Counted from the stretch's first letter, positions 10,992-22,889 are shown. The stretch is DNA of 64,000 nt from Dugong dugon (GCA_030035585.1 CM057481.1:56181128-56245127); one strand, 5' to 3'. Numbers and translations are program-made. Notes: a model not told the origin generated them from the letters alone.

Positions 10992-11328
10992 CTTTTTTTT
11001 TTAATTGTACTTTAGATGAAGGTTTACAGAACAAACTAGCTTCTCATTAAACAGTTAGTACACATACTGTTTTATGACATTGGATAACAACCCCATGGAC
11101 ATGTCAATACTCTCCCTTCTCAACCTTGGGTTCCCTATTACCAGCTTTCCTATCCACTCCTCCCTTCTTGTCCTTGCCCCTGGGCTGGTGTGACCCTTTA
11201 GTCTTGTTTTGTTTTATGGGCCTGCTTAATCTTTGGCTGAACCTCAGGAGTGACTTCATTACTGAACTAATAGGGTGTCCAGGGGCCATACTCTCAGGGT
11301 TTCTCCAGTCTCTGTCAGGCCAGTAAGC
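10992..11328 (-). mobile_element. L1 3' end, antisense, 5'-truncated, perfect TSD
   Basis: Starts with a poly-T tract and reads the complement of the L1 3'UTR family seen again at about 46,336-46,830 ('tgaaggtttacagaac', 'ttctcattaaacagttagta', 'ttgttttatgggcctgc'). A perfect 13-bp TSD, ctagacagcattc, flanks it at 10,979-10,991 and 11,329-11,341. This is a classic target-primed L1 insertion of about 337 bp. Confidence 0.9.
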
Positions 11329-11507
11329 CTAGACAGCATTCTTGAGGCCTTGGAGTGATTCCAGGGGAACAACCTCAGAGGAAGGAAGACATTCTCATAG
11401 TAGGAAGCATAGTGTCTCAGTCAGTCATTTGCATATTAAAAGTCAGGACCTCATGTTGGACTGCATGCGGTGAAACTACACATCAAGAAAATAAAGATGA
11501 ACAACGA

Positions 11508-11705
11508 CAACATTTAGTGTTTTTCGTGCTTTCTATATGCCAGGCACTTTTTAGAGCACTTTATACATATTAGCTCTTTCAGTGCTCATCATAACAGTGA
11601 TAAGCACTATTATTATCTGTATTTCCCAGATGGGGAAACTAAGGCAAAGAGATTACATTACTTTCCCAAGGTTACATAGCTAGTCAGTGGCATAGGCTAT
11701 CTTCA
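11508..11705 (-). mobile_element. MIR SINE, antisense
   Basis: Complement of MIR: 'tatatgccaggcacttttta', 'tatctgtatttcccagatgg', 'aaactaaggcaaagag' and 'ggttacatagctagtcag'. Confidence 0.8.
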
Positions 11706-11719
11706 GTCTTTAGACTGAT

Positions 11720-11903
11720 GGTTCTCAAACTTCAGCAAGCATCAGAATCCCCTGGATGGCTTCTTGAAGCACAAATAGCTGAGTCATATCCTCTAGAGTC
11801 TCAGATTGCATAGATCTGAGATGGGGCCAGAGAATTTGCATTCGTAAGTTCCCAGGGGATGCTGATGGTGTTGGTACAAGGGCCACACTTTTGAGAACCA
11901 CTG
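11720..11903. mobile_element. MER5A-like hAT transposon
   Basis: Both ends are visible: 'gatggttctcaaacttcagc' at the left and 'cacttttgagaaccactg' at the right, with 'gagatggggccagagaattt' inside. Near full length. Confidence 0.85.
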
Positions 11904-11913
11904 CCTTAGATAG

Positions 11914-12118
11914 GGAGTCCCTGGGTCATGCAAACAGTTAACAACCTCGACTACTAACCCAAATGTTGGAGGTCTGAGTCCCCCCAGAGGCCCCTTGGAA
12001 GAAAGACCTGGAGATCTACTTCTGAAAAATCAGCTAGTGAAACCCTATGGAGCACAGTTACACTCTGACAAACACGGGACCACCGTGAGTTGGAATCGAC
12101 TCCATGGCAACTGGTTTT
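11914..12118 (+). mobile_element. AfroSINE long variant, with TSD
   Basis: This variant starts 'ggagtccctgggtcatgcaa'. It has a degenerate tRNA-like head, a middle 'gaagaaagacctggagatct' and 'cttctgaaaaatcagc' that resembles the RTE 5' region, and the common tail 'gtgagttggaatcgactcc'. TSD tgccttagatag (11,902-11,913) and tgccttaaatag (12,119-12,130), 11 of 12 matching, partly overlapping the end of the MER5 copy. Confidence 0.9.
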
Positions 12119-12559
12119 TGCCTTAAATAGACAGACTCTGGAATTTACACACTTGACAAATATCCACTACAAAGAATATTCATTGAGAAATTGTGTCACA
12201 TGTCACCATGACTAACACTTCACACTCCTGTCATAGGATCCAATTTTTGTAGCCAGGCATGAGTCATTTTCTCTTTCATTTTCAAGACCATGAGCATCTG
12301 AAGTGTGCATTAGCTGAGCACTTTGAGGAGGTTTTCCACAGCCGTGCTGTGAGGTTGGCTTTTCCTCCCTTGATTTTTCATTCTCAGAGTAATTTGCTAC
12401 GATGTCCTAAGGAGTCCTATATGTGGTAGCCATCATTCCATGACTGGTTAAATAAAAGTATGCATATTCTAAACAAAATACTACTACAAAGCTATGGGCA
12501 AGAAGGGTGATCCTCTTAAAATCTATTTTCCACTTTTTATGGGGGACGGTATATGGCTG

Positions 12560-12955
12560 ACTGGTTAGAGAAATAATTTCCCAGTTTTCCTTGCAGTTAG
12601 GGGTGGCTATCTGATTGAGTTCTCCCTAAACTCTATGGATGCAGCTTTTACTTTACTTCTTAATAGGAAAATTGCTTGCCTTTGACTTCCTCTTTTTCTC
12701 CTTTCTGTGAACTAGGATGCAGACAGGACAGAAACTCAGCTTTGATCTTACAGATGATAATACCCTGGGGGATGGCAGAGAAACAAGATGGGAGGAACCT
12801 GAGCCCCTGAAAGATTGTTTGGAGCTGAGCTTGGACCACACATCTATGAACTATTTTATGAGAGAAACATTCTTCTTATTTAAGCCATTATATTTTAGGA
12901 TTTTATTTCTTTGTTATACCAACATATCCCTTACCATAACTAATATAAATGATAT
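12560..12955 (+). mobile_element. Possible diverged MaLR/MLT1-like LTR
   Basis: Pieces such as 'ccagttttccttgcagttag', 'gggatggcagagaaacaaga' and 'ttatttaagccattatattt' follow an order I associate with old MLT1-type LTRs. Divergence is high and the ends are not clear. Confidence 0.35.
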
Positions 12956-12962
12956 GTAATGG

Positions 12963-13450
12963 AACATATTAGTTATCTAAAATTACCCTGAAACTTAGTG
13001 GCTTAAAGCAACAAACATTTATTACCTCCCAGTTTCCATTGGCCAGGACTTTGGGAGCAGCTTAACTGGGTGGTTCTGGCTCAGGATCTCTCATTAAGTT
13101 GTGGATGTTGGTTGGAGCTATAGTTCTGTAACAACTTTACTGGGCCTGGAAGTTCCAATTCCAAAATGGCTGACTCACATAGTTATTGATGGGAGACCTC
13201 AGTTCCGTGTCTCTCTATAGGGCTACTTGAGTGCCCTCACTGAAGGGTGAGTGATCAGAAAAAGCAGAAGGAGGAAGCTACAATGCCTTTTATGATCTAA
13301 TTTTGGAAATCACATCCCATCATTTTCACAGTATCCTATTAGTTACATGGGCCAATGTGATTCAATATGGGAGGGGCCTACACACGGTCACCGATATCAG
13401 GAGGAGAGGATAGCTGAGAGTCTTCTTAGAAGCTTACTATGACATGGTAT
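12963..13450 (-). mobile_element. MLT1-like LTR, antisense
   Basis: Complement of a MaLR LTR: 'gaaacttagtggcttaaagc', 'tttattacctcccagtttcc', 'gggtggttctggctcagga', 'atagggctacttgagtgcc', 'aaatcacatcccatcat' and a 'gaggggcctacaca' region. Confidence 0.65.
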
Positions 13451-13699
13451 GAAACTATTCCCCAAGATAAATTCCTACCAAGGTAGGGAATAGCAGGCAC
13501 AGTGGGCTCACAGTTGTTTTGCTTTTATGGGTAAGCACACATACATGTGCACACATACACACGTATATGCCTAGATACTCTGAAAGGACAGTTAATAAAG
13601 CAGTAACAGACTCAGGAATGGGAGTTGTGGGTCTAGGGGTATCGGGTAGAATGGTAACATCTTTTATGATATATCGGTTTGTAAAATTTGATGCACATT

Positions 13700-13985
13700 T
13701 TCTTTTAATTTAATTTTTGTGAAAACATACACAACAAAGGATATACCGTTTCAACAAATTTTGTGTGACAATTCAGTGACATTGTTTATATTCTTCACAT
13801 TGTGCAACTGCCCTCGCTATTCTATTCCAAATTATTTCACCACCATTAACGTCAAGTCACCACCCCCTAAGCTTCTGATCTAACCTTTCCAAATACTGTT
13901 GTCAGTTTGATCCTACATAGATAAATCCTTGAGAGTGCACAATGCTCAAGGCAGGCGTTCTTTTCCAATTAGGCTAAACTGTTGT
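13700..13985 (-). mobile_element. L1 3'UTR fragment, antisense
   Basis: Shares landmarks with 55,795-56,330: 'cacaacaaaggatatacc', 'gacaattcagtgacattg', 'ttgtgcaactgccctcgc' and 'caatgctcaaggcaggcgtt'. Recurrence and T-rich left edges point to an antisense LINE 3' end, probably L1. Confidence 0.6.
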
Positions 13986-13989
13986 TTAG

Positions 13990-15275
13990 TTTGACATACA
14001 TATTTATTTTTAGCCAAAGAATGTGTACATTATTTTTATTAAAATGCCAAGCAGAACCAAAAACTAGAACCTAAACAAAACAAGAACAACCGCTTTCTGA
14101 AACTTCACTCTAACATACAGCCATGGCTAAAAACTCAAGTTAGTATTAGAATTTAATACTGCTGCTTTTATTCTCAGACTATTACCTCAACTATGAGTTA
14201 AGCAGTATGGTCCCCCGTCCCCCATGAAAAAGCAGTTTTCCAAAGAGACATTTGGCTTAAGAGTTCACGTCTTTGCTGTAATGCACAAATAACTGGAAGT
14301 TGAAGTAGGAAAGTGCCAGAAAATACCTAGCGTCATCAGTAGCAAATGTGTTCAGTAGGCAGAAATAATGAAGAAACATAATGAACTCCATATTTCACAT
14401 TGAGAAGAATAACTTCCTTTTATGTCACCAAAGGCATTTAAAATGCTCCTAATTGATATGGTTTTTTGTCTTGAAACAAAGCAGCCACGTTATAGAATCA
14501 CGGAGCTGTTTGCAAACAACAAACAAATCTTCCCTGAAAAGTTTTACTGCAAGTTTATTCCAGAACGTGTTCTTCAAAAGGCAAAGAAAGATTTTTGAAT
14601 CAGCTACAACAATTAGCAGAAATAATAACAATTCTTTGTTTAGGATATAAGGATTGGAGTGGCGAACAGGTATATGTCAATAAATAGGGAAAAGTAACAA
14701 TGGCAATCTTTTTCTTCATCTGTGACCATTCACAGCAGATCAGCCAGATGACTGTGTCTCAAAGGATGTGTGGTAGACAAACTTTTTAAAACTTTCCAAT
14801 CCACAGTGTGACCTGTACATAGCTCCCCCGACGTGTGGCTTGCCACACGAGTTAGACAACATCCAACACCACAGTCTGTTCCATTTTGAACAAGTCCACT
14901 GAATACATGTTTGGATGTCATGGTAATGTCAAATTGCTATAGAAGTTTGTAATAGCTTATCTGTTTCTATACTTATCTTGTTCAGATAGTTCATAAAAGT
15001 TATCAGTCATCAGACTAGACTTTGAGTAATAGTGGGCTAGGTCATAGTCAATGGGGTAGAATGTGATTTGGGCCATATAAAATAGGGCTGGATTTGTTTG
15101 TCTCATATACACCAGCGAGGTATAGTGTGGAACATTTTTATGGGTTAATAAGTGTTAGGTAAAAAAAAAGAAAAAAGAAAGTTTCCATGGTCAAATAAGT
15201 TTAACAAAAACAAAGTTAAACAAGATGCAAGATTTTATCTCTGTGATGTTTCTTAGAGATTTTGACATAAGATTA
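13990..15275. other. No recognised feature
   Basis: About 1.3 kb of apparent single-copy, AT-rich DNA. Two 60-65 codon frames at 14,449-14,650 lie opposite each other and look like chance. Confidence 0.5.
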
Positions 15276-15278
15276 CCA

Positions 15279-15475
15279 GTAAAACCAGTTGACGTTAAGT
15301 CCATTCCAACTCATGCTGATTCCATGTGTGTCAGAGTAGAACTGTACTACATAGGGTTTTCAATGGCTGATTTTTTTGGACATAGATAGCCAGGCCTTTG
15401 TTCAGAGACACCTCTGGGTGGACTTGAACCTCCCAGCTTTTGGTTAGAAGCTGAGCACACTAACTGTGGGACTCC
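15279..15475 (-). mobile_element. AfroSINE long variant, antisense
   Basis: Reads 'aaaaccagttgacgttaagt', 'gtgtgtcagagtagaactgt', 'aatggctgatttttttgg', 'aggcctttgttcagagacac' and 'ctgtgggactcc', the complement of the element at 11,914. Confidence 0.85.
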
Positions 15476-15489
15476 AGATCAGCAGCTAC

Positions 15490-15705
15490 TATTGACTAAA
15501 TACTCTCTGCCTAGAAGGTGTGTTGAAGACTTAGGCACATTAACTCATTTGATTATCACAACAACTCTCTGAAGTAGGGGAATTATTACTCTTCCCATTT
15601 TAGGGATGATGAAACTGAGGTACAGAATGGTTAAATGACTTTCAGAACTTGTGAGGAGTTGAAGAGCCAAGATTCAAAGCCAGGCAGCAGGAGTTCAGAG
15701 CCTGG
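15490..15705 (-). mobile_element. MIR SINE, antisense
   Basis: Complement of MIR: 'cattaactcatttgattatc', 'ttcccattttagggatgatg' and 'aaactgaggtacagaatgg'. Confidence 0.8.
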
Positions 15706-15734
15706 GCTCTTCATTACCGTCCATGGACCAGTAA

Positions 15735-16388
15735 TGTGAAACTTGCCTCCCAAAATGGAGGATGCTGAGAGACCAAAGAATGAGGTGGGCAACTCCAGTG
15801 TGGCAGCGAAGGAGTTTATTACAGAGACTTACATATGAGCCCAAGTCCTGGGTGGCAGCAGGACCAGAGCAGATCTCCACACCCCGAGGTGGGAGGGCAG
15901 AGGTCTTATAGGGGTAGCGGACAGTAGTGGCTACATGCGGGGGTCTTACATAAAGATGACTTAGCAAACTGTAGTGAACTAGTGGACCACATGAGGGTGC
16001 TCACGATCAGCCTCCCAAAGCCTGTTTCTCCTTCAGTCCACTGAGTACCACCTTCTCCTCGGTGCAACCCCTTCCTGGGGCCATCTCTTACAATCTGGCA
16101 TGTTTTCTCTTTAGTGGTGTAGTACAAGAGACGCCATTTCCTTCCCTCCAGGAACAGATATAGAAGTGGGGTTGGTCAGGTGCCGCATGGTGCCAACGCA
16201 TGTGCAAGAAACAGAGAAAGTTACTGTGTGTCCAGAACAGGGGGAAGCCTTCTCTGATAAGGTGAAGGAACTGGGAAAGAAAAGGTGACCCAATTCCCAG
16301 CCCTCCTTATCATAGAATGTTCTGGGCGCAAGACATTTCGTTAGGCAGCCTGGATGGGAGATGTAGAGGGAGGCCACTCCCCCAACAA
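15735..16388 (-). mobile_element. Probable solo retroviral-type LTR, antisense
   Basis: On the minus strand the right-hand part holds an AATAAA polyadenylation signal (complement at about 15,810) followed about 70 bp later by 'ttttgggaggcaagtttca', a plausible R-U5 end with CA. The other edge ('gttgggggagtggcct' on the minus strand) could be a TG start. The block is GC-richer than its surroundings. No internal genes adjoin it and I could not read a clean TSD. Confidence 0.5.
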
Positions 16389-16410
16389 TCACTATGCTAT
16401 CCTGGCATGC

Positions 16411-17265
16411 AAGAAGGATTGGGGACCACCAAGGGCTCCCTATGTGATGGCAGAATCTTTTTATGCAGAGGATTTATGGAGTGAGTGTTCAGTGGGAAAT
16501 GAGTACTGACTTGTCACTGGACTAACATTATATGCTTAGAGCATTTCAGCATTTATGCAGTTTAGGATCCCTGGGAAATCTAACCAAAGTGATTATCAGT
16601 GGCTTCCAGTGGTTGCTGAAATATTCAAAGAACTGAACAAATTAATTTGATAATGAAATATTCCCACTTGGAACAAACTTCTCTTTTTCCTGCAGGACTC
16701 AAGATTTGAACAGGGAGGCACACATTGGTTAGTGACAAATACAACCTGACAAAAGCATAAGGAAAAAAAAAAAAAAAACTGCTCAAGCAAATGGAAGAAG
16801 GAGCTAAATCAATGGACCGTGAGAATGGAAGGGAAGCTGACTCAGGTGTGAAGAAATGGTATGGTTGTGAGTCACGCCACCTTGTTAAGAAGGGTGAGCT
16901 CAGTTTAAAAAACTACCAAAAGAACCAGAGAGACACACAAAACCAGAGGGATCAAATTATCAGAAAAGGAAAGTGAGAAGTGGCCAACTGCAAGCATTTC
17001 AAAATCCACATATTCAGAGAGGGTGGATGACTGCAGAGGAGTAGAATCGCAAGATTATGCCTTTGGTGGTAGAAGATCAAGTCCTATTTTCCCACTCTCA
17101 GATGATCATCTTGCTCCTTATTTCATTGGGAATATAGGGGAATCAGTACTAACAATTTCCTCTTATTCCCACCATCAAATCTCCCATCCACATTCATCTG
17201 CAATTTCTTTCCTTTTCCTTCTGATACATGGGATAAACTCTCCCTTCTTATATCTGCCCCTACCA
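16411..17265. other. No recognised feature apart from an A-run
   Basis: Apparent single-copy sequence with a run of 17 A at about 16,764-16,780. The last 100 bp may be a far-diverged upstream part of the L2 element that follows. Confidence 0.45.
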
Positions 17266-17273
17266 CTTATGCA

Positions 17274-17700
17274 ATGGATGTCATTCTTTCTCACTTACTA
17301 CAGGACTTTCCTTCTGCAATCTTCCTCTTTCCCTTTGGTGTCATTAATTTTTCCCTCTCCACAAGGTCATACCAATCAATTTATAACCATGCTGATGTTA
17401 TTGCCCTTCTTAAAATGCCTTCCCTGGACCCTGTTTCTTCCTCCAGCCGCAGCCCCATTTTTCCCTTCCCCTTTATAGCAAAACTTTGAAGAGTTCTTCA
17501 CGCTCCCTTTCTCTACTTCTTTACCTCCCATCTATCTTGAAAACACTCCAATCAGGCTTTTATCCAGCCCATTCCACCAAATCATTCTTGTCAAGTTGGC
17601 AGTGGCTCCATCTTGCCAAATCTAATGATTACTTCTCTGTCCTCATTGTACTTGACCTCTCAGCAGCAATGACGTGAGTAATCACTTCTTCTCTGAAGTT
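17274..17700 (+). pseudogene. L2 ORF2 reverse-transcriptase remnant
   Basis: Two overlapping open pieces keep L2 RT motifs. The first carries 'MPSLDPVSSSS' followed by a 'PFIAKL'-like segment. The second carries 'LQSGFYPAHST' and then 'VLDLSAA', the region of the first catalytic motif, where the block normally continues FDT. Here it reads MT and then stops. Frames change between pieces and the YADD region downstream is not readable. It is a dead relic with no expected product. Confidence 0.7.
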
Positions 17701-18010
17701 CTTTTTTTTTTTACTGGGCTTCCAGGACACCAGACTCACCCGGTTTTCCTTCTACTTCACTGGCTGATTATTTTCAATCTCCCTTTGCAGGTTTCTCTTC
17801 CTTCTGACCTCTAAATGTTAGCAGTCAATCCTTGGGACTCTTCTGTCTCTGTACTTGTTCCCTTAGAAATCTCATCTAGTCTTGGGGCTTTAATACCATA
17901 CATAATTTCTGCCTCCTGATTTGGGTCTCCAGCCCTGACCTTTCCCTTGAACTCTAAACTCAGGTACAGAATTCTTTTTTGATCTCTACCTTTGGTTGTC
18001 TAATAGATAC

Positions 18011-18412
18011 TGTTATGGATTAAATTGTGTCCTCCCTCCCCCCGAAATATGTGTTGGAATCCTAACTCCTATACCTGTGGATGTAATCCTGTTTGGATAT
18101 AGGGTTTTCCTTGTTGTGTTAATTAGATCATATGAGAGTAGGGTGAGTCCTAAATCTCATCACGTCTGAGTTATAACAAGAGCAGATTAGACACAGAGAT
18201 AGGCACATATGGGGTAAGACAGATGCCATGTGAGGATAATCTGTAAGCCAAGGAACCAAAGAACACCTCAGACTACTTACAAGGAAGGAATTGGCATGGC
18301 CGAGACCTTGATTTAGACTTTTAACCTCCAGAACTGCGAGAAAGTAAATTTCTGTTCTTTAAAGCCACCGTTTGTGATATTTGTTTTACAGTAGCACTGG
18401 GAAAGTAAGATA
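18011..18412 (+). mobile_element. MaLR-type solo LTR inside L2
   Basis: Starts TGTTATGGATTAAATTGTGT; includes 'tgtttggatatagggtt', 'gccatgtgaggataatctg', 'cctccagaactgcgagaaag' and 'taaatttctgttctttaaag'. Flanking 5-mers gatac (18,006-18,010) and gatcc (18,413-18,417) match at 4 of 5, as expected for an old 5-bp TSD. Confidence 0.8.
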
Positions 18413-18475
18413 GATCCCTTGCATATATCCTATCTAAAACTCCTAATTCTCCTCCCTCCCTGCCCACAAACCTGC

Positions 18476-19123
18476 TAATGTAGGTTGAGTTCTCTGTAAG
18501 TAAATGTTGAGATGGATTTTTTTGTTCAAGCTACTTATTAGGGATCAATACCTGTGGATTAGAGACACAGGAGGGGAAGAAGTTTTGTCGTGAGGCAGGT
18601 CCAACAAAGTCTTGACTCACCCTTTGGAGAGGTCTGGAGCACACAAGATCCTTTAGAGTTGTCCGAAGTTGGGCCGAAATGGCAGACCTTTATACTCCCA
18701 GGTGAATGTGGGCTGCATGGGAAGGGTGTACTCTTGGGTGAGGCAGTTCTCTGCAGCTGAGGCCAGCCATGAAGGAGGTGACAGTTGAGGCAAGCAACTC
18801 TGCCTCAGTGTCTTTATCATCACCAGAACCACCTTGGGTCACCTAACGATTCTCAGCACATCCCTTTGGGTAATATTCGTTCAACATGCAGCCCTTTGTG
18901 AATCCATGAATTTTGCTATTTCTGGATATTTTTATCCCAGGCTACAATTACCCTCACATCCTATTAAGACACTATTTTCCTCACTTATTCTGCAGTGATT
19001 ATGTTTGTGATCTTCCCAATGCCACTGCCTACTCTATTCCATTTTAAAGAGATCCTTAAAAAGCCCATTTATGACACTGAGCCTTTGCAATCGTGAGCCA
19101 TACCTCCAGAAATAAATAATCTC
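18476..19123. other. Unassigned, possibly old repeat
   Basis: The part from about 18,520 ('caagctacttattagggatc') to 18,890 has a texture that suggests an old LTR or L1-derived repeat, but I could not name a family. Confidence 0.35.
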
Positions 19124-19137
19124 TATATAGAAACAAA

Positions 19138-19306
19138 CCTACCAAACCAAACCCATTGCTGTCGAGTTGATTCTGACTCGTAGTGACCCTATAGGACAGA
19201 GTAGAACTGCTCCATAGTGTTTCCAAGGCTGCAATCTTTATGAGTTCGAACTGCTGACCTTTTGATTAGCAGCCGAGTACTTAGCCACTGCGCCACCAGG
19301 GCTCCT
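19138..19306 (-). mobile_element. AfroSINE, antisense, with TSD
   Basis: Tail-first copy: 'accaaaccaaacccattgct', 'gttgattctgactcgtagtg' and the head complement 'attagcagccgagtactta' to 'ccaccagggctcc'. TSD tatatagaaacaaa (19,124-19,137) and tatataaaaacaaa (19,307-19,320), 13 of 14 matching. Confidence 0.92.
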
Positions 19307-19320
19307 TATATAAAAACAAA

Positions 19321-20343
19321 GAGAAAGTAATTATAAGAAACCAATTCTATAAGGGAGCTGCTAAAGTACCCTAAACTAAAACTGATTCAGGGTCTTTCAG
19401 ACTAGATTTTCCCCAAAGTATACTTGGTTCAAAATAAAGTAAATGAGAAACTTTGGAAGGACTTGTATGTAAAGTGATTCCCTCTTTTCTGAATGGTGAG
19501 TTTGGGGGAAAATGTCTTATATTCAGCAATATAGGTTCACTGAGCCCACATGAAAACCAGGATAGATGTATCTGTCACAGTGGCTGAGGTAAGCCGTGGT
19601 CTGTACACCACAGTCAACTCCTCGCAGGCCCAAACACCACCACCACTTGTCTTCAAAGCAGCACATCTTGAGAATACCCTGCATTCCTTGTCTCACCTCT
19701 GTTTCGTTTCCCACATAAGGATCCTCTTGAAAACACAAGTACTTCATGGAACAAGTGACAGACCCTTAATTCAAGTCACAGACTTTAGTATTCCACAGCA
19801 TATGGGCCCAAGAAACCAACTTCTTATTTTATAACCTACTTTTGGAAAACTGAGCATGTCCCCCTCTCTTCTGCAGGTGGTTTTCTCATTGAGGACATTC
19901 AGGTTGTCTTCTCAAAGCAAGAAATAATAGTGAGAGTGCCTGGGGATATGCTGCATTTAGCCCAGGTCTCTGAGGCCTGTACATAGTGTATTCATGTTCC
20001 AGTGGAATTTATGGATATTTCTGTCACCTCACACTTTGTCAAGACCTCAGAAATGGATGACTGTAGATTTCAGAAATGAACACGTAGACATGTTCTAAGT
20101 TCACAAATTAAAAACTTTTAAGCCATTCTCTACATTTTAAAGCTTTCTGTCCAAAGAGATAATATTGTTTTCTATGCTCTTTCTCCAACTCTGCTTGCCA
20201 TTAATAAAAACTTAAAAAATAGTGTCACAAAAAGGAGTAAGTAATAGGACTTTATCCCATGAGCTACCAGGTTGGCCTGAGGTTAACTTGACTACCACAT
20301 GTGGCATGACTGAGGGTCACCATGCACAGTCTTCTTTCCACAT
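19321..20343. other. No recognised feature
   Basis: About 1 kb of apparent single-copy DNA. Overlapping 74-94 codon frames on both strands at 19,523-19,834 show no domain. Confidence 0.5.
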
Positions 20344-20518
20344 GGAAACCCTGGTGGCGTAGTGGTTAACAGCTACGTCTGCTATCCAAAATGTCAGCAG
20401 TTCAAATCCACCAGGTGCTCCCTGGGAACTCTGGTGCAGTTCTACTCTGTCCTGTAGGGTTGCTATGAGATGAAATTGACTCGATGGCCATGGGTTTGGT
20501 TTTTTTTTTTTTTTTTGG
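20344..20518 (+). mobile_element. AfroSINE, short form
   Basis: Head 'ccctggtggcgtagtggtta', body 'gtgcagttctactctgtcct', tail 'gctatgagatgaaattgact' and a long T tract with a GG interruption. Confidence 0.88.
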
Positions 20519-20569
20519 TTTTGTCTCCTACATGACATTCCCTCCCATAACATCTTTTGGTTTATTATA

Positions 20570-20950
20570 GGTCATTATTATGGGTAGATCTAAGTGCTTT
20601 ACGAAATTATCTCCTTGTGAGGTGAACACAGTTGCCAACTCTACCTTCCAGGTAAGAAAACTGAGGCTGAAAGAAGTTAAGGAACTTCCCCCACAGACGA
20701 GGCTATTTCAGGGGAAGGCTTGGCCTATCTGCTGAAATCCACGCTCAGAACCTCTTTGCATGAGGCCTGTGTTCAAATATGAAATGCACCCAGTAGATTA
20801 TCTATTCCGGTTGCCTCATTTTCAGGACAACAAAATGGGTGCCCAGAGAGGTAGGGTGACTCATCTGAGGTTACACAATAGCTGACCCAGGATCATAACG
20901 TGGATACTTCTCATTTCAGTCTGATGTTCCAAGTACAATATGATGCTGCT
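20570..20950 (-). mobile_element. Two adjacent MIR fragments, antisense
   Basis: The first (20,570-20,720) reads 'ctaagtgctttacgaaatta' and 'gaaaactgaggctgaaag'. The second (about 20,780-20,950) reads 'attttcaggacaacaaaatg', 'gcccagagaggtagg' and 'gaggttacacaatagctgac'. Confidence 0.6.
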
Positions 20951-22702
20951 CCTAACATGATTAGGATTCTGGGAAATAAGGAACTCATCACTCACACTGG
21001 CTTTTGACTCAAAGACTGGTTCTTCCCAGCTTCTTTTAGTTCATTCTCATGCTAAATTGGCAACTGTCAGTGATGCCAGTACAAAGCGCCCCGACTGACT
21101 TGGTGTCTAAATGTGTGGATGTTTGGCTAAGAATCCAGGAGGAAATCTCTTTTGCTCACCTCAACTTCCAGGACTTTGCTCAAACCTCACTCATCACACT
21201 TTTTGGAAAGCGAGGCGTCTTTTGAAATATTTTGCAGACTGCATCTTAATACTAGTTTTTCAAGGATATATAGAGCATATTCTCCCTCCGAGCTTCTCCA
21301 ATTCATCCAGTCTCTGTCTCTATCTTCCCTTCTCTTTCCCTGTGTCTCCCCCGTCATCCATTATCTACCCACCTATCTATATTTATGTATAATTATACTT
21401 TTATTTCTGTAATGGCCAGATATGAAGACATACATATACACAAAACCAAGCATGATAAAGGAACTACTTGTCTCAGAGAGCTAACAGTTGACTTTCTGTA
21501 CTTGCTGATACAACTATGTTTTTGTTAGGCTTTTGCCAAAACACTGTATTGTGCCTGATGAAAGAAATTTCAGAGCCACTTCTGAGGTTGACTGCCAAAC
21601 CTACAAACTAATACAATTAACAGGGACAATGACTCCATGCAGTGGCATCACAAGAGAGGCAACTTCACAAAGTATGCCACAGATTTTAATCTACGAAACT
21701 CTTCTACAGAGTACCCGGCTGGAGTTTCAATTCTTATTTGCCATAGTATTAATGCATACTATTTTTTATGGATGAAAACAAACAATCGGGTTGGAGAATA
21801 ATTTGCCATCTCTTCTAGTGGAGTTTGACAGTACTATTCAAAGCCATGTGATCAATGAATTATTTATAAACTACGGTACTAACGTCTGGTAGCAATGCTA
21901 TTGTTAAGGGTCTGTCAGCCTTTCCAATACATCCTGGCCTTTTTTTTTCCCTGAGTGTGGATCATTTGCCGATTTTAAATTGTAACAAGTGGAAACTTGG
22001 AGGAGAGTGACATTTTGTAACAGAAATCACCAATGGCTCAGTAGACAGCAAAGAAAATTGCCCTCTCTTCAGCCACACTTAAATCCCCAGGCACACAAGG
22101 TTTAGAGGCAAGGGAGTTGGAAGAAGCATACATTTTCTTAAAATAAAACCAGGAAGGTTTGTTACAAAGGAAAATGACACAGTATGGTTTTAAATACAAT
22201 GAATATACAATTAAAGTTCTGGACAAGCTAATGATTTTATCAGCAAACTCCACATCACCCTTCCCACAAGTATGGGAGCATTGCCCCTGTCACAGCCAGA
22301 CTTACCCCCAAGTCCTCTCAACTCATTTCCCAGCATTCCCCTTTTTGAACACCTTGAATTGCCCAGCATAAAGATAGGACAGGCGTGGTGTGCATGGCCA
22401 GACAGACATCACTAATCAATTGTAGCACTATTACAGCACTCTTTATGGTGAACCTAGCTCGGCCTAAAACATTTAACCTTTGGTACTTGTCTGTGCACTG
22501 GTATTGCTACAGATGCATTTCAGTACCGCCATTTTATAGAAAGGGTGAACATGTTATTACAAGTTACGTACCTAGAACTGGAAGCAAGGTCTAAATCCTA
22601 CTTCCAACCAGTTAACTACTATTCTAGACACTGTGGGGATAGCGGGAGAAGAACAAAGCATTACCCTAGGCCTCAATTAGCTCACTAGACCACCATTAAC
22701 TG
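20951..22702. other. No recognised feature
   Basis: About 1.7 kb of AT-rich apparent single-copy DNA. Frames of 60-93 codons occur on both strands without recognisable motifs. Confidence 0.45.
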
Positions 22703-22889
22703 CAGTAAAACCTGCAAAAGCCAGAACCTGTGTAATGAGGGAACCTGCCAGAGAAGCAAAACTCAAATATTTTCCACTAACACGAGCAATAGAGAAGTGA
22801 TAAGATTGCATCCTGTCAAACGGGAAAACTTGTGAGACCCGGAAAAACAAGGCAGCCTTGTCGAGTTCCAGCTCTCACAGGTTTCACTG
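22703..22889. mobile_element. Short TIR transposon (Tc1/mariner-like MITE)
   Basis: The left end 'cagtaaaacctgcaaaagcc' and the complement of the right end 'cagtgaaacctgtgagagc' match over about 25 bp with a few mismatches. Length is 187 bp. TA follows the right end, while the left flank is tg, so the TSD is degraded. The family name is not certain. Confidence 0.65.

Larger units (their letters stand above)
17270..18475 (+). mobile_element. L2 LINE, reverse-transcriptase region, split by an LTR
   Basis: Decayed CR1-clade L2. The left part runs to 18,005 and the right part resumes at 18,418 with 'ctaaaactcctaattctcc' and 'ctgcccacaaacctgct'. The gap is a MaLR LTR (18,011-18,412). The parts read in the order expected for the L2 ORF2 RT domain. 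Confidence 0.75.

Noticed and set aside
10462-11034. 190-codon minus-strand open frame
   Set aside because: The start codon lies inside an antisense L1 insertion bounded by a 13-bp TSD, and there is no recognised domain or splice context. Chance is the simplest reading.
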